Shown here piece by piece: positions 52,496 to 60,287 of a stretch of 64,000 nucleotides of DNA. Location: contig DATMNI010000386.1 of assembly GCA_035570275.1 (NCBI GenBank), forward strand, positions 1 through 64,000. The letters run 5' to 3'. The position numbers were made by a program, and so were the translations under genes. Position 1 is the first letter of the stretch, and the number at the start of each line of letters is the position of its first letter. The notes under the pieces were generated by a model that saw only the letters and a list, made by a program, of their open reading frames with translations, ran no database searches and was not told the origin of the DNA. The DNA is from DATMNI01 sp035570275 (GTDB lineage: Bacteria > Acidobacteriota > Terriglobia > Bryobacterales > Bryobacteraceae).

Positions 52496-53645
52496 CGGGC
52501 CGCAGTGGGCGGCGGCCTATCAAGGGCAAGCGCTGTTCCATGCACCGACGCGTCCGGCGATCGATTTTGAAACGGTAATCCGCAAGTATAGCGAGATCGG
52601 CATCGGCTATTGGACCACGCACGATACCGACGTGATCCCCACCGAAGCGCTGGGCAAGGATCAGCAGGCGGAGATCGTCGGCAGGATCGGCAAGGCGCTG
52701 GCGGACCACGGCCTCAAGTGTTCCATGGTCACCACCGAGACCTTCTACCACGCCGTGTGGGCCGCCGGCCCGGCGGCGGAGGCTCCGGGGGTGCGGCAGT
52801 ACGCCAACTTCCGGGTGAAGAACACGGTGGATATCGGGCACGAACTGGGCGCCAGTTTCGCCGTGTATTGGCCGGGCTCGCTGGGCTACTACGTGCAGGG
52901 GGCGGTGGAAGAAACCGAGACGCTGCGCTGGTATGCCGGCTGCATCAACGCGGCGTGCGAGCACGATCTGAAAGTGGCCGCGCACAAGGGCCGGCCGGCT
53001 CTAAAGCATTGCCTGGAGGCCAAACCGTTTGAGCCGCAGGCGGAAATTCTGCTGCCCACCAGCGATGCCATGCTGGCATTCATCGCTTCCGGGCTGCTGA
53101 CCCATCCTGATATGGTGGGGCTCAATCAGGAATATCTGCACGAACTGATGTGGGGCGCGGCGCCGCGGGCGGTGCTGGCGCGGGCCCTGCTGGCGGGCAA
53201 GTTGTTCCACTTCGACATCAACGATGGCTATCGCCTCAAACACGATGTCGACATAGGGGTGGGGTTGGTGAATCCGCTGGACTGGCTGAACGTGCTGGTG
53301 CTGTTGCGCAGCCACGGCTACAACGGGCCGTTCAATCTGGATTTCAAGCCGCCGCGCACCACCAGCCAGTTCGGCGTGTTCGAAGTGAGCTTCCCGACGG
53401 CCGTGGACCGTTTCATTACGCTATGGGAGATGGCGGGCGAGGTAATGTCGGACCCGATTATCAAGGAAGCTACCGATGCGCTCAAGGCCGGCGGAGCTGA
53501 CGCCAGCGGAGCTGACGTGGATACGCGCGACGCCGAGGCTTTAACGGCGGCCAACCGCGAGTTGTTGACGCTGCATGAGCTGATCGCCCATCGGCTGGTG
53601 CAGATCCTGCTCGGGCTGCACAGGGGACGCGTGTATGCCGTTTAG
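52392..53645 (+). CDS. xylA: Xylose isomerase
   Basis: 417 residues. Converts D-xylose to D-xylulose. Key segments: GIGYWTTHDTDVIP (catalytic His-Asp), CSMVTTETFYHAVWAAG, LEAKPFEPQAEILLPTSDAM (metal ligands Glu), VGLNQEYLHELM, LARALLAGKLFHFDINDGYR and FNLDFKPPRTT (metal ligands Asp). Actinobacterial-type length. A 6-residue GGADASGAD repeat near 365 lies on the surface loop. Together with the divergently placed alpha-glucuronidase this handles xylan-derived sugars. No xylulokinase is in the window. Confidence 0.9.
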   Translation: MNPIPQNQQQALVARLMNACGGSYSPETRRKYFISGPQWAAAYQGQALFHAPTRPAIDFETVIRKYSEIGIGYWTTHDTDVIPTEALGKDQQAEIVGRIGKALADHGLKCSMVTTETFYHAVWAAGPAAEAPGVRQYANFRVKNTVDIGHELGASFAVYWPGSLGYYVQGAVEETETLRWYAGCINAACEHDLKVAAHKGRPALKHCLEAKPFEPQAEILLPTSDAMLAFIASGLLTHPDMVGLNQEYLHELMWGAAPRAVLARALLAGKLFHFDINDGYRLKHDVDIGVGLVNPLDWLNVLVLLRSHGYNGPFNLDFKPPRTTSQFGVFEVSFPTAVDRFITLWEMAGEVMSDPIIKEATDALKAGGADASGADVDTRDAEALTAANRELLTLHELIAHRLVQILLGLHRGRVYAV

Positions 53646-53658
53646 AGTTGCCGAGGGG

Positions 53659-53750
53659 GGACAGGCCATCGGTCTTCGTGGCCGGTTGGGGGCTTGGAGA
53701 CTGCACGAAGCCTCGAAGATGACAGACCACAAAAGACGATGGTCTGTCCT
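53659..53750. repeat. Repeat element with ACAGACCA/TGGTCTGT hairpin
   Basis: Contains ACAGACCA(caaaagacga)TGGTCTGT at 53722-53747 and a degenerate inverted copy near 53660-53690 (GACAGGCCATCGGTCTTCGTGG). Related to the variant at 47197. Fills the space between xylA and the corrinoid operon. Confidence 0.65.
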
Positions 53751-53793
53751 ACCTCTGGCAAGTGCATGAAGCACTAAGAGGGAAGGAACCGCC

Positions 53794-54852
53794 ATGTTGC
53801 CGGAGCAGTGGGAAATATTCAAACGAGCGGCGCGCCTGGAAAAGATGGACAAGATCCCGATGGCGCTGATTGTCGACAGTCCGTGGATACCCGGATACCT
53901 GGGCATCAAGCACATGGATTATTATCTGGACCCCGAGCTCTGGTTCCAGTCGAACCTCAAGATCATGCGCGAGTTTCCGGACATCATCTTTATCCCCTCG
54001 TGGTGGATGGAGTATGGGATGGCGGCGGAACCTTCGGTGCTGGGCGCCAAGATCAAATTCTGGCAGGACAACACTCCCAGCGAATACCACACGCTTTACC
54101 GGCTGGAAGACATCGACAACTTTCCGGAGTACGAAGTGGAAGCCGATGCCTTCGCGGCGATGACGCTGCATCGCATCGGGATGATCAGGCAGCGCATTCT
54201 GGACCACGGCTACATTCTGCCGATGGTCACCTCGCGCGGCCCGCTGTGCACCGCCGGGTTCGTCCGCGGAACCACGCATTTCATGATCGACCTGGTGGAA
54301 GACCCGGTGGGGGCGCACAAGCTGATCGATCTCTGCACGCGCGTGATCATTGACTGGCTGAAGGCGCAGCACAAGGTGATGGGCGACACGGTGGAGAGCA
54401 TCTTCATTCTGGACGACATCGTCGGCTTCATCAACGAAGACCACTACATGGAGTATGCGCATCCCTACCTGAAACGGATCTGCGACGCGTTTCCGAAGGA
54501 TTGGATCAAGGTGTACCACAACGACGCCGAAGTGGATGCCTGTCTGGACCATCTGCCGGATGCCGGATTCAACGTCCTGAACTGGGGCAAGCAGAGGCAC
54601 ATCACGGAGGTCAAACGGCGGGTGGGAGATCGCATGTGCCTGATGGGCAACGTGAACCCGCTGGAAATCTGCGTCCGCGGCACGCCGGACGAAGTGAAGG
54701 ATGAGACGCTCGAGGTTTTGGAAGGCGCGGGCGGCGAGGGGATCATTCTATCGGTGGGTGGCGGCGTCAGCCCCGGCATGCCGCGCGAAAATGTGGTGGC
54801 CATGCTGGAAGCACTGGACGAGTTCAATGCCAGGCGACTGGTAGCGAAATAG
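53794..54852 (+). CDS. UroD-family corrinoid methyltransferase (methyltransferase 1 type)
   Basis: 352 residues. Uroporphyrinogen-decarboxylase fold used by MtaA/MtbA-like and methoxydotrophic enzymes: LEKMDKIPMALIVDSPWIPG, RGPLCTAGFVRGTTHFMIDL, FILDDIVGFINEDHYMEY, YHNDAEVDACLDHLPDAG (zinc-ligand region) and LMGNVNPLEICVRGTPDEV, GGGVSPGMPRENV. First gene of the operon, with GGAAGGAA upstream. It probably moves a methyl group from the growth substrate to the corrinoid protein encoded next. Not haem synthesis: length fits, but haem-specific residues (RQAGR) are missing. Confidence 0.88.
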   Translation: MLPEQWEIFKRAARLEKMDKIPMALIVDSPWIPGYLGIKHMDYYLDPELWFQSNLKIMREFPDIIFIPSWWMEYGMAAEPSVLGAKIKFWQDNTPSEYHTLYRLEDIDNFPEYEVEADAFAAMTLHRIGMIRQRILDHGYILPMVTSRGPLCTAGFVRGTTHFMIDLVEDPVGAHKLIDLCTRVIIDWLKAQHKVMGDTVESIFILDDIVGFINEDHYMEYAHPYLKRICDAFPKDWIKVYHNDAEVDACLDHLPDAGFNVLNWGKQRHITEVKRRVGDRMCLMGNVNPLEICVRGTPDEVKDETLEVLEGAGGEGIILSVGGGVSPGMPRENVVAMLEALDEFNARRLVAK

Positions 54853-54873
54853 GAAGGCGAAGCAGGAGACCCG

Positions 54874-55575
54874 ATGGTTGATTACGCCCTGATGAATCAG
54901 CACCTGTACGAAGGCAACGCCAAGGAAGTGGAGCAGATGACCAAGGATGCTCTGGCGGAAGGGCGCTCCGTGCAGGAAGTGCTGAACGAGGGGCTGATCG
55001 CCGGCATGAGCGTGGTGGGCGAGGACTTCAAGCACAACGTGCTGTACGTGCCCGAGGTGCTGATTGCGGCGCGCGCGATGAAGGCCGGAATGGCCGTGCT
55101 CAAGCCGCTTCTCTCCGCCAAGGACAGCACCACGAAACGGATCGGCGTGCTGTTGATGGGCACGGTGCGGGGCGACCTGCACGATATCGGGAAGAACCTG
55201 GTATTGATGATGGCCGAGGGCGCGGGTTTCGAAGTGTACGACATCGGCGTGGATCAGAGCGTGGAGAAGTTCATGGCGGCGGCGGGCAAGTGCCACCCCA
55301 CCATCATCGGGATGAGCGCGCTGCTCACCACCACCATGACCTACATGAAAACTGTGATCGACGGTTTTCAAGCGGCCGGGTTAGGCCACATCAAGATGGC
55401 GGTGGGCGGGGCGCCGATCAGCCAGATGTTTGCGGACGAAGTGGGCGCCGATGGTTACGGAGCCAACGCTTCGGCCGCGGTGGACCTGTTCCTGAAACTG
55501 GCGAGAGAGAGCGAGAATAATGGCAACTTACCGGACGCTGTACTGGCAGGAGATCCCGTCTCAAGTCAAAGCTGA
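54874..55575 (+). CDS. Corrinoid (B12-binding) methyl-carrier protein
   Basis: 233 residues. Two domains of the MtbC/MetH type: an N-terminal helical cap (LYEGNAKEVEQMTKDALAEG, LNEGLIAGMSVVGEDFKHNV, YVPEVLIAARAMKAG) and the cobalamin Rossmann domain with GTVRGDLHDIGKNLVLMMAE (D-x-H-x-x-G, His is the lower Co ligand), IGMSALLTTTM and VGGAPISQMFADEVGADGYG. It shuttles the methyl group on cobalt. 21 bases after the UroD gene; its end overlaps the next small gene by 56 bases. Confidence 0.95.
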   Translation: MVDYALMNQHLYEGNAKEVEQMTKDALAEGRSVQEVLNEGLIAGMSVVGEDFKHNVLYVPEVLIAARAMKAGMAVLKPLLSAKDSTTKRIGVLLMGTVRGDLHDIGKNLVLMMAEGAGFEVYDIGVDQSVEKFMAAAGKCHPTIIGMSALLTTTMTYMKTVIDGFQAAGLGHIKMAVGGAPISQMFADEVGADGYGANASAAVDLFLKLARESENNGNLPDAVLAGDPVSSQS

Positions 55576-55777
55576 GGACGATGCCGATGACGTGACGTTG
55601 CCCATGGACGCAAGGTTCTTGGAGCGAATCGATCTGATGGCGGCGCGCCGCGGACTGCAGGAGCAGGACGACTATCTGGCCCAGTGGAAATGGTCGGACG
55701 AAAAAGAGCGCGAAGGCACGGCGCAGGAGGTGGCCGAAGCGGTGAAGGCGGAACTGGAAGCTGAGGCCGATTGGTAG
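55520..55777 (+). CDS. PF13769-like ('virulence factor') small protein
   Basis: 85 residues. YRTLYWQEIPSQVKAEDDAD, RFLERIDLMAARRGL, DDYLAQWKWSDEKEREGTAQ and EVAEAVKAELE match the small acidic family Pfam calls Virulence_fact, despite the name a frequent companion of corrinoid methyltransferase genes. Overlaps the corrinoid gene end by 56 bases in another frame, so it is translationally coupled. Role unknown; perhaps assists corrinoid loading (inference). Confidence 0.8.
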   Translation: MATYRTLYWQEIPSQVKAEDDADDVTLPMDARFLERIDLMAARRGLQEQDDYLAQWKWSDEKEREGTAQEVAEAVKAELEAEADW

Positions 55778-55817
55778 GAGACATTCCGCCTTCCGGGGAA
55801 TGACGCGCAGGTTCCAA

Positions 55818-55862
55818 CAGGCGGATTCGCAATCCGCCGCAGGTTAACAACCTGCCCCACAA
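55818..55862. repeat. Double-hairpin half element (family A)
   Basis: AGGCGGATTCGCAATCCGCC and GCAGGTTAACAACCTGC followed by CCCCACA. Lies between the small protein and the reactivator genes inside the operon. Confidence 0.75.
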
Positions 55863-55870
55863 AGATTATC

Positions 55871-57589
55871 ATGGCCGTGACGCTCACCATCAACGGATGC
55901 ACCATGCTTGCCATGGCCGGAGCCTCGCTGTTCGACCATGCCGAACTCATGGGTATCGCGGTTCCTACTTCCTGCCGGAAGCAGGGCAAGTGCAAAGAGT
56001 GCATCGTGGAGGTAGTCGAAGGGCTGGCCCGCCTCTCGCAACCGGCGACGGAAGAAGGGCACCTCAAGGGCGGCTTCCGGCTATCGTGCCGCACTCAAGT
56101 GATCGCCAGCGATGGCGAAGTGCAGTGCCACACCATGCGTCGCGGACACATGCGCATCGAACGGCGGGCGTATGGACTTTCGGAGGCCGCTGGCCCCGCG
56201 CGATTGGACCCGGCGGTTACGCGCGACCGCGATCGCATCCTGATCGACGGAGTTGAAGTGGAACGCTCGGACGGGCCGATTCACGGTCTAGCCATGGACC
56301 TGGGGACCACGACCATCGTTCTTCGGCTGATCAACCTGGAAACGGGCGAGGCGGTGGCCGATGCGTCGTTTGAGAATCCGCAGCGTTTTGCCGGGTCCGA
56401 CATTATGGCCCGCATCGCCTACGACACCGAACATCGCGGCAAGCTGATGGCGCGAACCCTGGCGGGATACCTGAGCCACGCCATTGCGGAGTTCCCCGTC
56501 GATCCGAAAACCATCTACGAGATGGTGGTGGTGGGCAACTCCACCATGCGGGATCTGTTTTTTTGGCAGAGCGTCTACACGATCGGCCAGAACCCGTACC
56601 GGTCGATCACGGAAATCGAAGTGGCCGAGGGCAAGCGGACCACCACCAGCCTTGAAACCACGGGGCGGCGCTGCCTGCTGCCGATCCACCCCAAAGCGCG
56701 CGTTTACGGGGTACCCATCATCAGCGGGCACGTGGGCGCGGACGCGGCGGCCTGTATGCTGGCGGTGAATATGGCGCATGAAGAGCGGCTGGTGGCCATC
56801 ATGGATATCGGCACCAATACGGAGCTGATCGTGGGCGGCAAACTGGGCGGCAAACTGGGCGGCAGGCCAGGCGGCAGGCTGGGCGGTAAACTGGGCAACC
56901 AGCGCCGCATCCTGGCGGCTTCGTGTCCCGCGGGTCCGGCCTTTGAGGGCGGCGCCATCGCCTGCGGGATGCCGGCGCTGGATGGCGCTATCGAAGACGT
57001 GTCGCTGGATAGCGGCGGCGGCTTTCGACTGTCCGTCATCGGCGGCGGCGCGCCCATGGGCATCTGCGGTTCCGGCCTGGTGGCTCTGATGAGCGAACTA
57101 CTGCGGACAGGCCGGATGAACGCGTTGGGCCGCTTCGAAGATGACGGCCACCGCATCACCCTGGACGCGCAGCACGGCATTTACTTTCTGGAAAGCGACG
57201 TCAACGAACTGGCGCAGGCCAAGGGCGCCAACGTAGCGGGCCTACATGTGGTGGCCGCCAACTACGGGGTGGAGTTTGACGGCCTCGACGTATTTTATCT
57301 GGCGGGCGGATTTGGGCGGCACTTGAACGTGGAGGCGTCGCGGCGCATCGGGCTCATTCCCAACTTGCCTGACTCCAAAATTGTGCAAGTGGGTAATGCC
57401 GCGATTGAAGGCGCGTCGATGGCTTTGCTTTCCGTGTCGAAGCGCCGGGAGTTGGAAGAACTGGTCACCACGGTGGAGCATTGCCGGCTGGAAACGCACC
57501 CGCTGTTCTTCGACTTTTTCGTGGAAGGCTGCCAGTTCAAGCCGGTTGCCGATTCCAGCCGGGAGTCCCCGCAGCAGGTAGCCGGATGA
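55871..57589 (+). CDS. Ferredoxin-ASKHA corrinoid reactivation protein (RamA/DUF4445 type)
   Basis: 572 residues. N-terminal 2Fe-2S ferredoxin: SCRKQGKCKECIVEVVEG and a fourth Cys in RLSCRTQV. Then a middle domain and an ASKHA ATPase: LAMDLGTTTIVLRLINLETG, VVVGNSTMRDLFF, ISGHVGADAAACML, IMDIGTNTELIVG, LAASCPAGPAFEGGAI, GICGSGLVALMSEL and FYLAGGFGRHLNVEASRRIG. Such proteins reduce inactive Co(II) corrinoid to Co(I) with ATP. An in-frame 5 x 12-bp repeat inserts GGKLGGKLGGRPGGRLGGKL after ELIV. Four-base overlap with the next gene. Confidence 0.92.
   Translation: MAVTLTINGCTMLAMAGASLFDHAELMGIAVPTSCRKQGKCKECIVEVVEGLARLSQPATEEGHLKGGFRLSCRTQVIASDGEVQCHTMRRGHMRIERRAYGLSEAAGPARLDPAVTRDRDRILIDGVEVERSDGPIHGLAMDLGTTTIVLRLINLETGEAVADASFENPQRFAGSDIMARIAYDTEHRGKLMARTLAGYLSHAIAEFPVDPKTIYEMVVVGNSTMRDLFFWQSVYTIGQNPYRSITEIEVAEGKRTTTSLETTGRRCLLPIHPKARVYGVPIISGHVGADAAACMLAVNMAHEERLVAIMDIGTNTELIVGGKLGGKLGGRPGGRLGGKLGNQRRILAASCPAGPAFEGGAIACGMPALDGAIEDVSLDSGGGFRLSVIGGGAPMGICGSGLVALMSELLRTGRMNALGRFEDDGHRITLDAQHGIYFLESDVNELAQAKGANVAGLHVVAANYGVEFDGLDVFYLAGGFGRHLNVEASRRIGLIPNLPDSKIVQVGNAAIEGASMALLSVSKRRELEELVTTVEHCRLETHPLFFDFFVEGCQFKPVADSSRESPQQVAG
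56834..56893 (+). repeat. Five 12-bp coding tandem repeats in the reactivator
   Basis: GGCGGCAAACTG-type units at 56834, 56846, 56858, 56870 and 56882 encode GGKL/GGRP/GGRL. Inserted inside the ASKHA phosphate-binding neighbourhood (after DIGTNTELIVG); relatives go straight to N-R-R/ER. Multiple of three, so frame is kept. Confidence 0.88.
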
Positions 57590-58755
57590 TCGAACTGTCG
57601 GAAACACATCCCGATGTCAACGTGCGGGCGGACGAGTACATCCGGCTGCTGGGTTATCCGCACTCCTGGGTACTGACGGGCCGTGTGCTGACGGGGCGCG
57701 CGGCCGAGTTGGCCGAAGCGGCGCGCTGCTGGTACCGGGAGCATGGACGGCCGTGGATCTTTGCGCGGTACGTTCCAATCGAAGACGCCCGGTTCAGCAG
57801 CAGCCGCCTGCAGAAAACGCTGGACCAGGCCGGAGCCCACGGTGCATTTCTAGTGGCAGTCAGCGCCGGACCGGAGTTGGAAGAGCAGGCCCGGCGGCTC
57901 TGGCAGGAGGACAAGCCCGATGAGTATTTCTTCCTGGAGGTTTTTGGTTCGGCCCTGGTGGAGCACTTGACCACCAGCGCCGGCGCGGCGCTTTGTGCGT
58001 GGGCGGATGGCCAGGGGATGGCAGTTCTGCCGCACTACAGTCCGGGGTACCCCGAGTGGGACATCGCGGACCAGCCTAAGCTTCTGGAACGGATCACGGC
58101 CCAGGCCCGGCACGCGCTGCCGGGCATGCTGGAAGTGCTGGAATCGGGCGCGCTGCGGCCCAAGAAATCGCTGCTGGCGGTGTTTGGATTGACGCGGAAT
58201 GTGGAGCGTGTGCGCCGCCTCACTCCACTGAACCCCTGCGCCCACTGTGCGTTCACGCCATGCCAGTACCGGCGTGCGCCGTATCGTCAGGCGACATTGG
58301 CCGGCTATTCGGTAAATCTCAAGGCCCTGAAGCGCTGGTCGCTGGAGCGCCTCGCGCTGCAGCGGCGCGACGACGGCAGCATCGAAGCCCGCTTTCGCTA
58401 CGACGGCACCACCTGCACCAACATGGGGCATCCGCTAGCGTTCGACTACGTAGTGAAACTGGGCCCGCGGCAGGCCGGCTACCCGATTCTGGAGCAGCAA
58501 TGCAGCCCGGTTTTGGGAGATAAAGGCCACACCATGATGTGCGGTTATCTGGACCACGCCGCCGAACTGATGGCGGCCATCCAGCGCGAAAGGCCGCTGG
58601 CCGGGCAGCGGCTAGACGGCGTTCTGTCCTGGCCGAGGGAAGCCTGCGCCGCGGGCTGTTATTGCGACCCCGCCGCACGGCAGCACAAGTGGGGCCTGGT
58701 ACTGGAAACCATCCACTATGCGCTGGAGCAGGAAGCTTGTGGGGCAGATTGTTAA
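57586..58755 (+). CDS. MetH-activation-domain-like protein
   Basis: 389 residues from ATG 57586 overlapping the previous stop (ATGA). The middle part LEVFGSALVEHLTTSAGAAL and LPHYSPGYPEWDIADQPKLL resembles the SAM-binding activation domain of cobalamin-dependent methionine synthase (RxxPGYP). A cysteine cluster NPCAHCAFTPCQY follows, unusual for MetH. C-terminal part ends in AAGCYCDPAARQ. Probable second corrinoid reductive-activation factor. The final residues and the TAA stop come from the family A repeat that begins at 58737. Confidence 0.8.
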   Translation: MIELSETHPDVNVRADEYIRLLGYPHSWVLTGRVLTGRAAELAEAARCWYREHGRPWIFARYVPIEDARFSSSRLQKTLDQAGAHGAFLVAVSAGPELEEQARRLWQEDKPDEYFFLEVFGSALVEHLTTSAGAALCAWADGQGMAVLPHYSPGYPEWDIADQPKLLERITAQARHALPGMLEVLESGALRPKKSLLAVFGLTRNVERVRRLTPLNPCAHCAFTPCQYRRAPYRQATLAGYSVNLKALKRWSLERLALQRRDDGSIEARFRYDGTTCTNMGHPLAFDYVVKLGPRQAGYPILEQQCSPVLGDKGHTMMCGYLDHAAELMAAIQRERPLAGQRLDGVLSWPREACAAGCYCDPAARQHKWGLVLETIHYALEQEACGADC

Positions 58756-58885
58756 TCTGCGGCGGATTGGTAATCCGCCCGCCGGCAGACTTGGTGAACC
58801 CCTCTGCCGTTGTACGAGACTGCATTGAACGGTCAATCGGCAGGCGGATTGCCAATCCGCCGCAGGTTGCCAACCTGCCCCACAA
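58737..58885. repeat. Complete MITE-like element of family A (149 bp)
   Basis: Left arm TTGTGGGG, GCAGATT(gtt)AATCTGC, GGCGGATT(ggt)AATCCGCC; right arm is the inverted copy GGCGGATT(g)CCAATCCGCC, GCAGGTTG(c)CAACCTGC, CCCCACAA. The two arms (about 44 bp each) match closely, with about 55 bp of unique sequence between. It fills the only gap in the downstream half of the corrinoid operon and donates the stop codon of the preceding gene. Confidence 0.85.
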
Positions 58886-58897
58886 ACCCGGAGCAGA

Positions 58898-59821
58898 ATG
58901 AAACTTCTTCAAGATGCGATCAAAGAGCACCCGCTGCTGGGCGATGGCGCCATGGGCACGCAACTCATGCTGGCCGGGTTGGAGCAAGGCAACTGTGGCG
59001 AAGCCTGGAACCTCACGCAGCCCGAACGTGTGTTGGCCATTCAACGCCGTTACGCCGAGGCCGGTTCGGATTGCATTCTCACCAACACCTTCGGCGCCTC
59101 GCGCATCATGCTCAACCGCCACGGGAACGCCGGCCTGGCGGGTGCCATCAACCGGGCCGGCGTGGAGATTGTTCGCGAGGCCTTCGGCGTCAGGCCCGGG
59201 TACATCATCGGCGACATCGGGCCGTTCGGCGGACTCATGGAGCCTTACGGCGATTTTACCGAGACCGTCGTGCGCGAGGCCTTCCAGGAACAGGCGCGGG
59301 CGTTGGTGGAGGCCGGCGCCGACGCCATCCTGATTGAGACGCAGACTTCGCTGGAAGAACTTCTGTTGGGCATCGAAGCGGCCCGGCAGGCGGGGGCGAA
59401 ATGCGTCATCGGGTCGATGGCCTACGATGTGACGCTGGATGGATCCACGTTCCGCACCATGATGGGGGTGGACCCCGAACGCGCCGCGACGTTTATGGAG
59501 GAGCACGGCGCGGATATCGTCGCCCTGAACTGCGGCACCGGCATGGACATGGAACGCGCCCGGCAGGCGGTGGGCCGTTACAAGCAGGTAACCGCGCTGC
59601 CGGTGATGGTGCAGCCCAACGCGGGCCAGCCGAAGCTGGTGAATATGAAGGTGGTCTACGATGAGGTGCCGGAACAGATGGTGAAGGGCGTGGGACCGCT
59701 GCTGGAGGCGGGCGCCAACATCATCGGCGGCTGTTGCGGCAGCACGCCCGAGCATATCCGAGCCTTCCGGCAAGCCATCGACACATATAAGAAAGTCGCA
59801 TATGAAAACCAAACTCTGTGA
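58898..59821 (+). CDS. Homocysteine/corrinoid methyltransferase (MetH N-terminal-like, zinc)
   Basis: 307 residues. GDGAMGTQLMLAGLEQGNCG, NTFGASRIMLNRHG, IGDIGPFGGLMEPYGDFTET, IETQTSLEELLLGIEAARQA, ALNCGTGMD and GANIIGGCCGSTPEHIRAF are the Hcy-methyltransferase pattern with all three zinc cysteines (NCG, GGCCG). Stand-alone version of the first MetH module. In this operon it is the natural acceptor step: methyl from the corrinoid protein to homocysteine or another thiol. Its end overlaps the next gene by 20 bases. Confidence 0.92.
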   Translation: MKLLQDAIKEHPLLGDGAMGTQLMLAGLEQGNCGEAWNLTQPERVLAIQRRYAEAGSDCILTNTFGASRIMLNRHGNAGLAGAINRAGVEIVREAFGVRPGYIIGDIGPFGGLMEPYGDFTETVVREAFQEQARALVEAGADAILIETQTSLEELLLGIEAARQAGAKCVIGSMAYDVTLDGSTFRTMMGVDPERAATFMEEHGADIVALNCGTGMDMERARQAVGRYKQVTALPVMVQPNAGQPKLVNMKVVYDEVPEQMVKGVGPLLEAGANIIGGCCGSTPEHIRAFRQAIDTYKKVAYENQTL

Positions 59822-60131
59822 CGTGAACGCAGCGGCCGTGGAAAAACTTCCGGAGCAGACCGGGGACAAGTCGGGCATCGGGGTGCATTACGTGGATGCC
59901 TACCTGAAACCGATGAACGTGAAGCTGGCGGACGGGACGCCGGTGAAGTGCAAGCGGCGCGGTCTGAAGATCGTGCTTTCGGCGGGTGGCAAGAAAGGCG
60001 AAGGGCTGATGCGCCGGCTGCAGGTGAGCCGCGATCCGGTGGCGATGCTGGAGGCGGCGTTGCAGGAGGCGGCCAGGTCGGCTGGCGTGGAACTGAGTGT
60101 GGAAGACGGCTCTATTTTCCTGACGGTGTGA
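59802..60131 (+). CDS. Small conserved protein ending the corrinoid operon
   Basis: 109 residues. KTKLCDVNAAAVEKLPEQTG, GVHYVDAYLKPMNVKLADGT, a basic strand-rich middle (KCKRRGLKIVLSAGGKKGEG) and a helical end (AMLEAALQEAARSAGVELSV). Overlaps the homocysteine methyltransferase gene by 20 bases. No family recognised; composition resembles a small alpha/beta accessory protein. Confidence 0.65.
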   Translation: MKTKLCDVNAAAVEKLPEQTGDKSGIGVHYVDAYLKPMNVKLADGTPVKCKRRGLKIVLSAGGKKGEGLMRRLQVSRDPVAMLEAALQEAARSAGVELSVEDGSIFLTV

Positions 60132-60195
60132 CCGTGCTGCGCCCGTTGCGGCCACTGGTTTCAGACCGAATTCGTTGAGATTTACCCTACCCCCC

Positions 60196-60224
60196 TTGAA
60201 CTTTTCTCCGATGGGGGTTATATA
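60196..60224 (+). promoter_or_regulatory. Sigma-70-type promoter of the second TonB receptor
   Basis: TTGAAC, 17-base spacer, TATATA. A CCCCC/GGGGG pair brackets the -35 and spacer (60191-60217), which could form an operator-like hairpin. Lies 64 bases before the ATG. Confidence 0.65.
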
Positions 60225-60287
60225 TAGTTTGGAACGACAACGAATTCAGGGTCTTTGTCGACCAGCTTCAGGAGGTTAGCACGCAAT

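Noticed and set aside
53794..54852. Haem-pathway uroporphyrinogen decarboxylase (hemE)
   Set aside because: The fold fits, but haem-specific N-terminal motifs are absent and the neighbours are corrinoid methyl-transfer genes.
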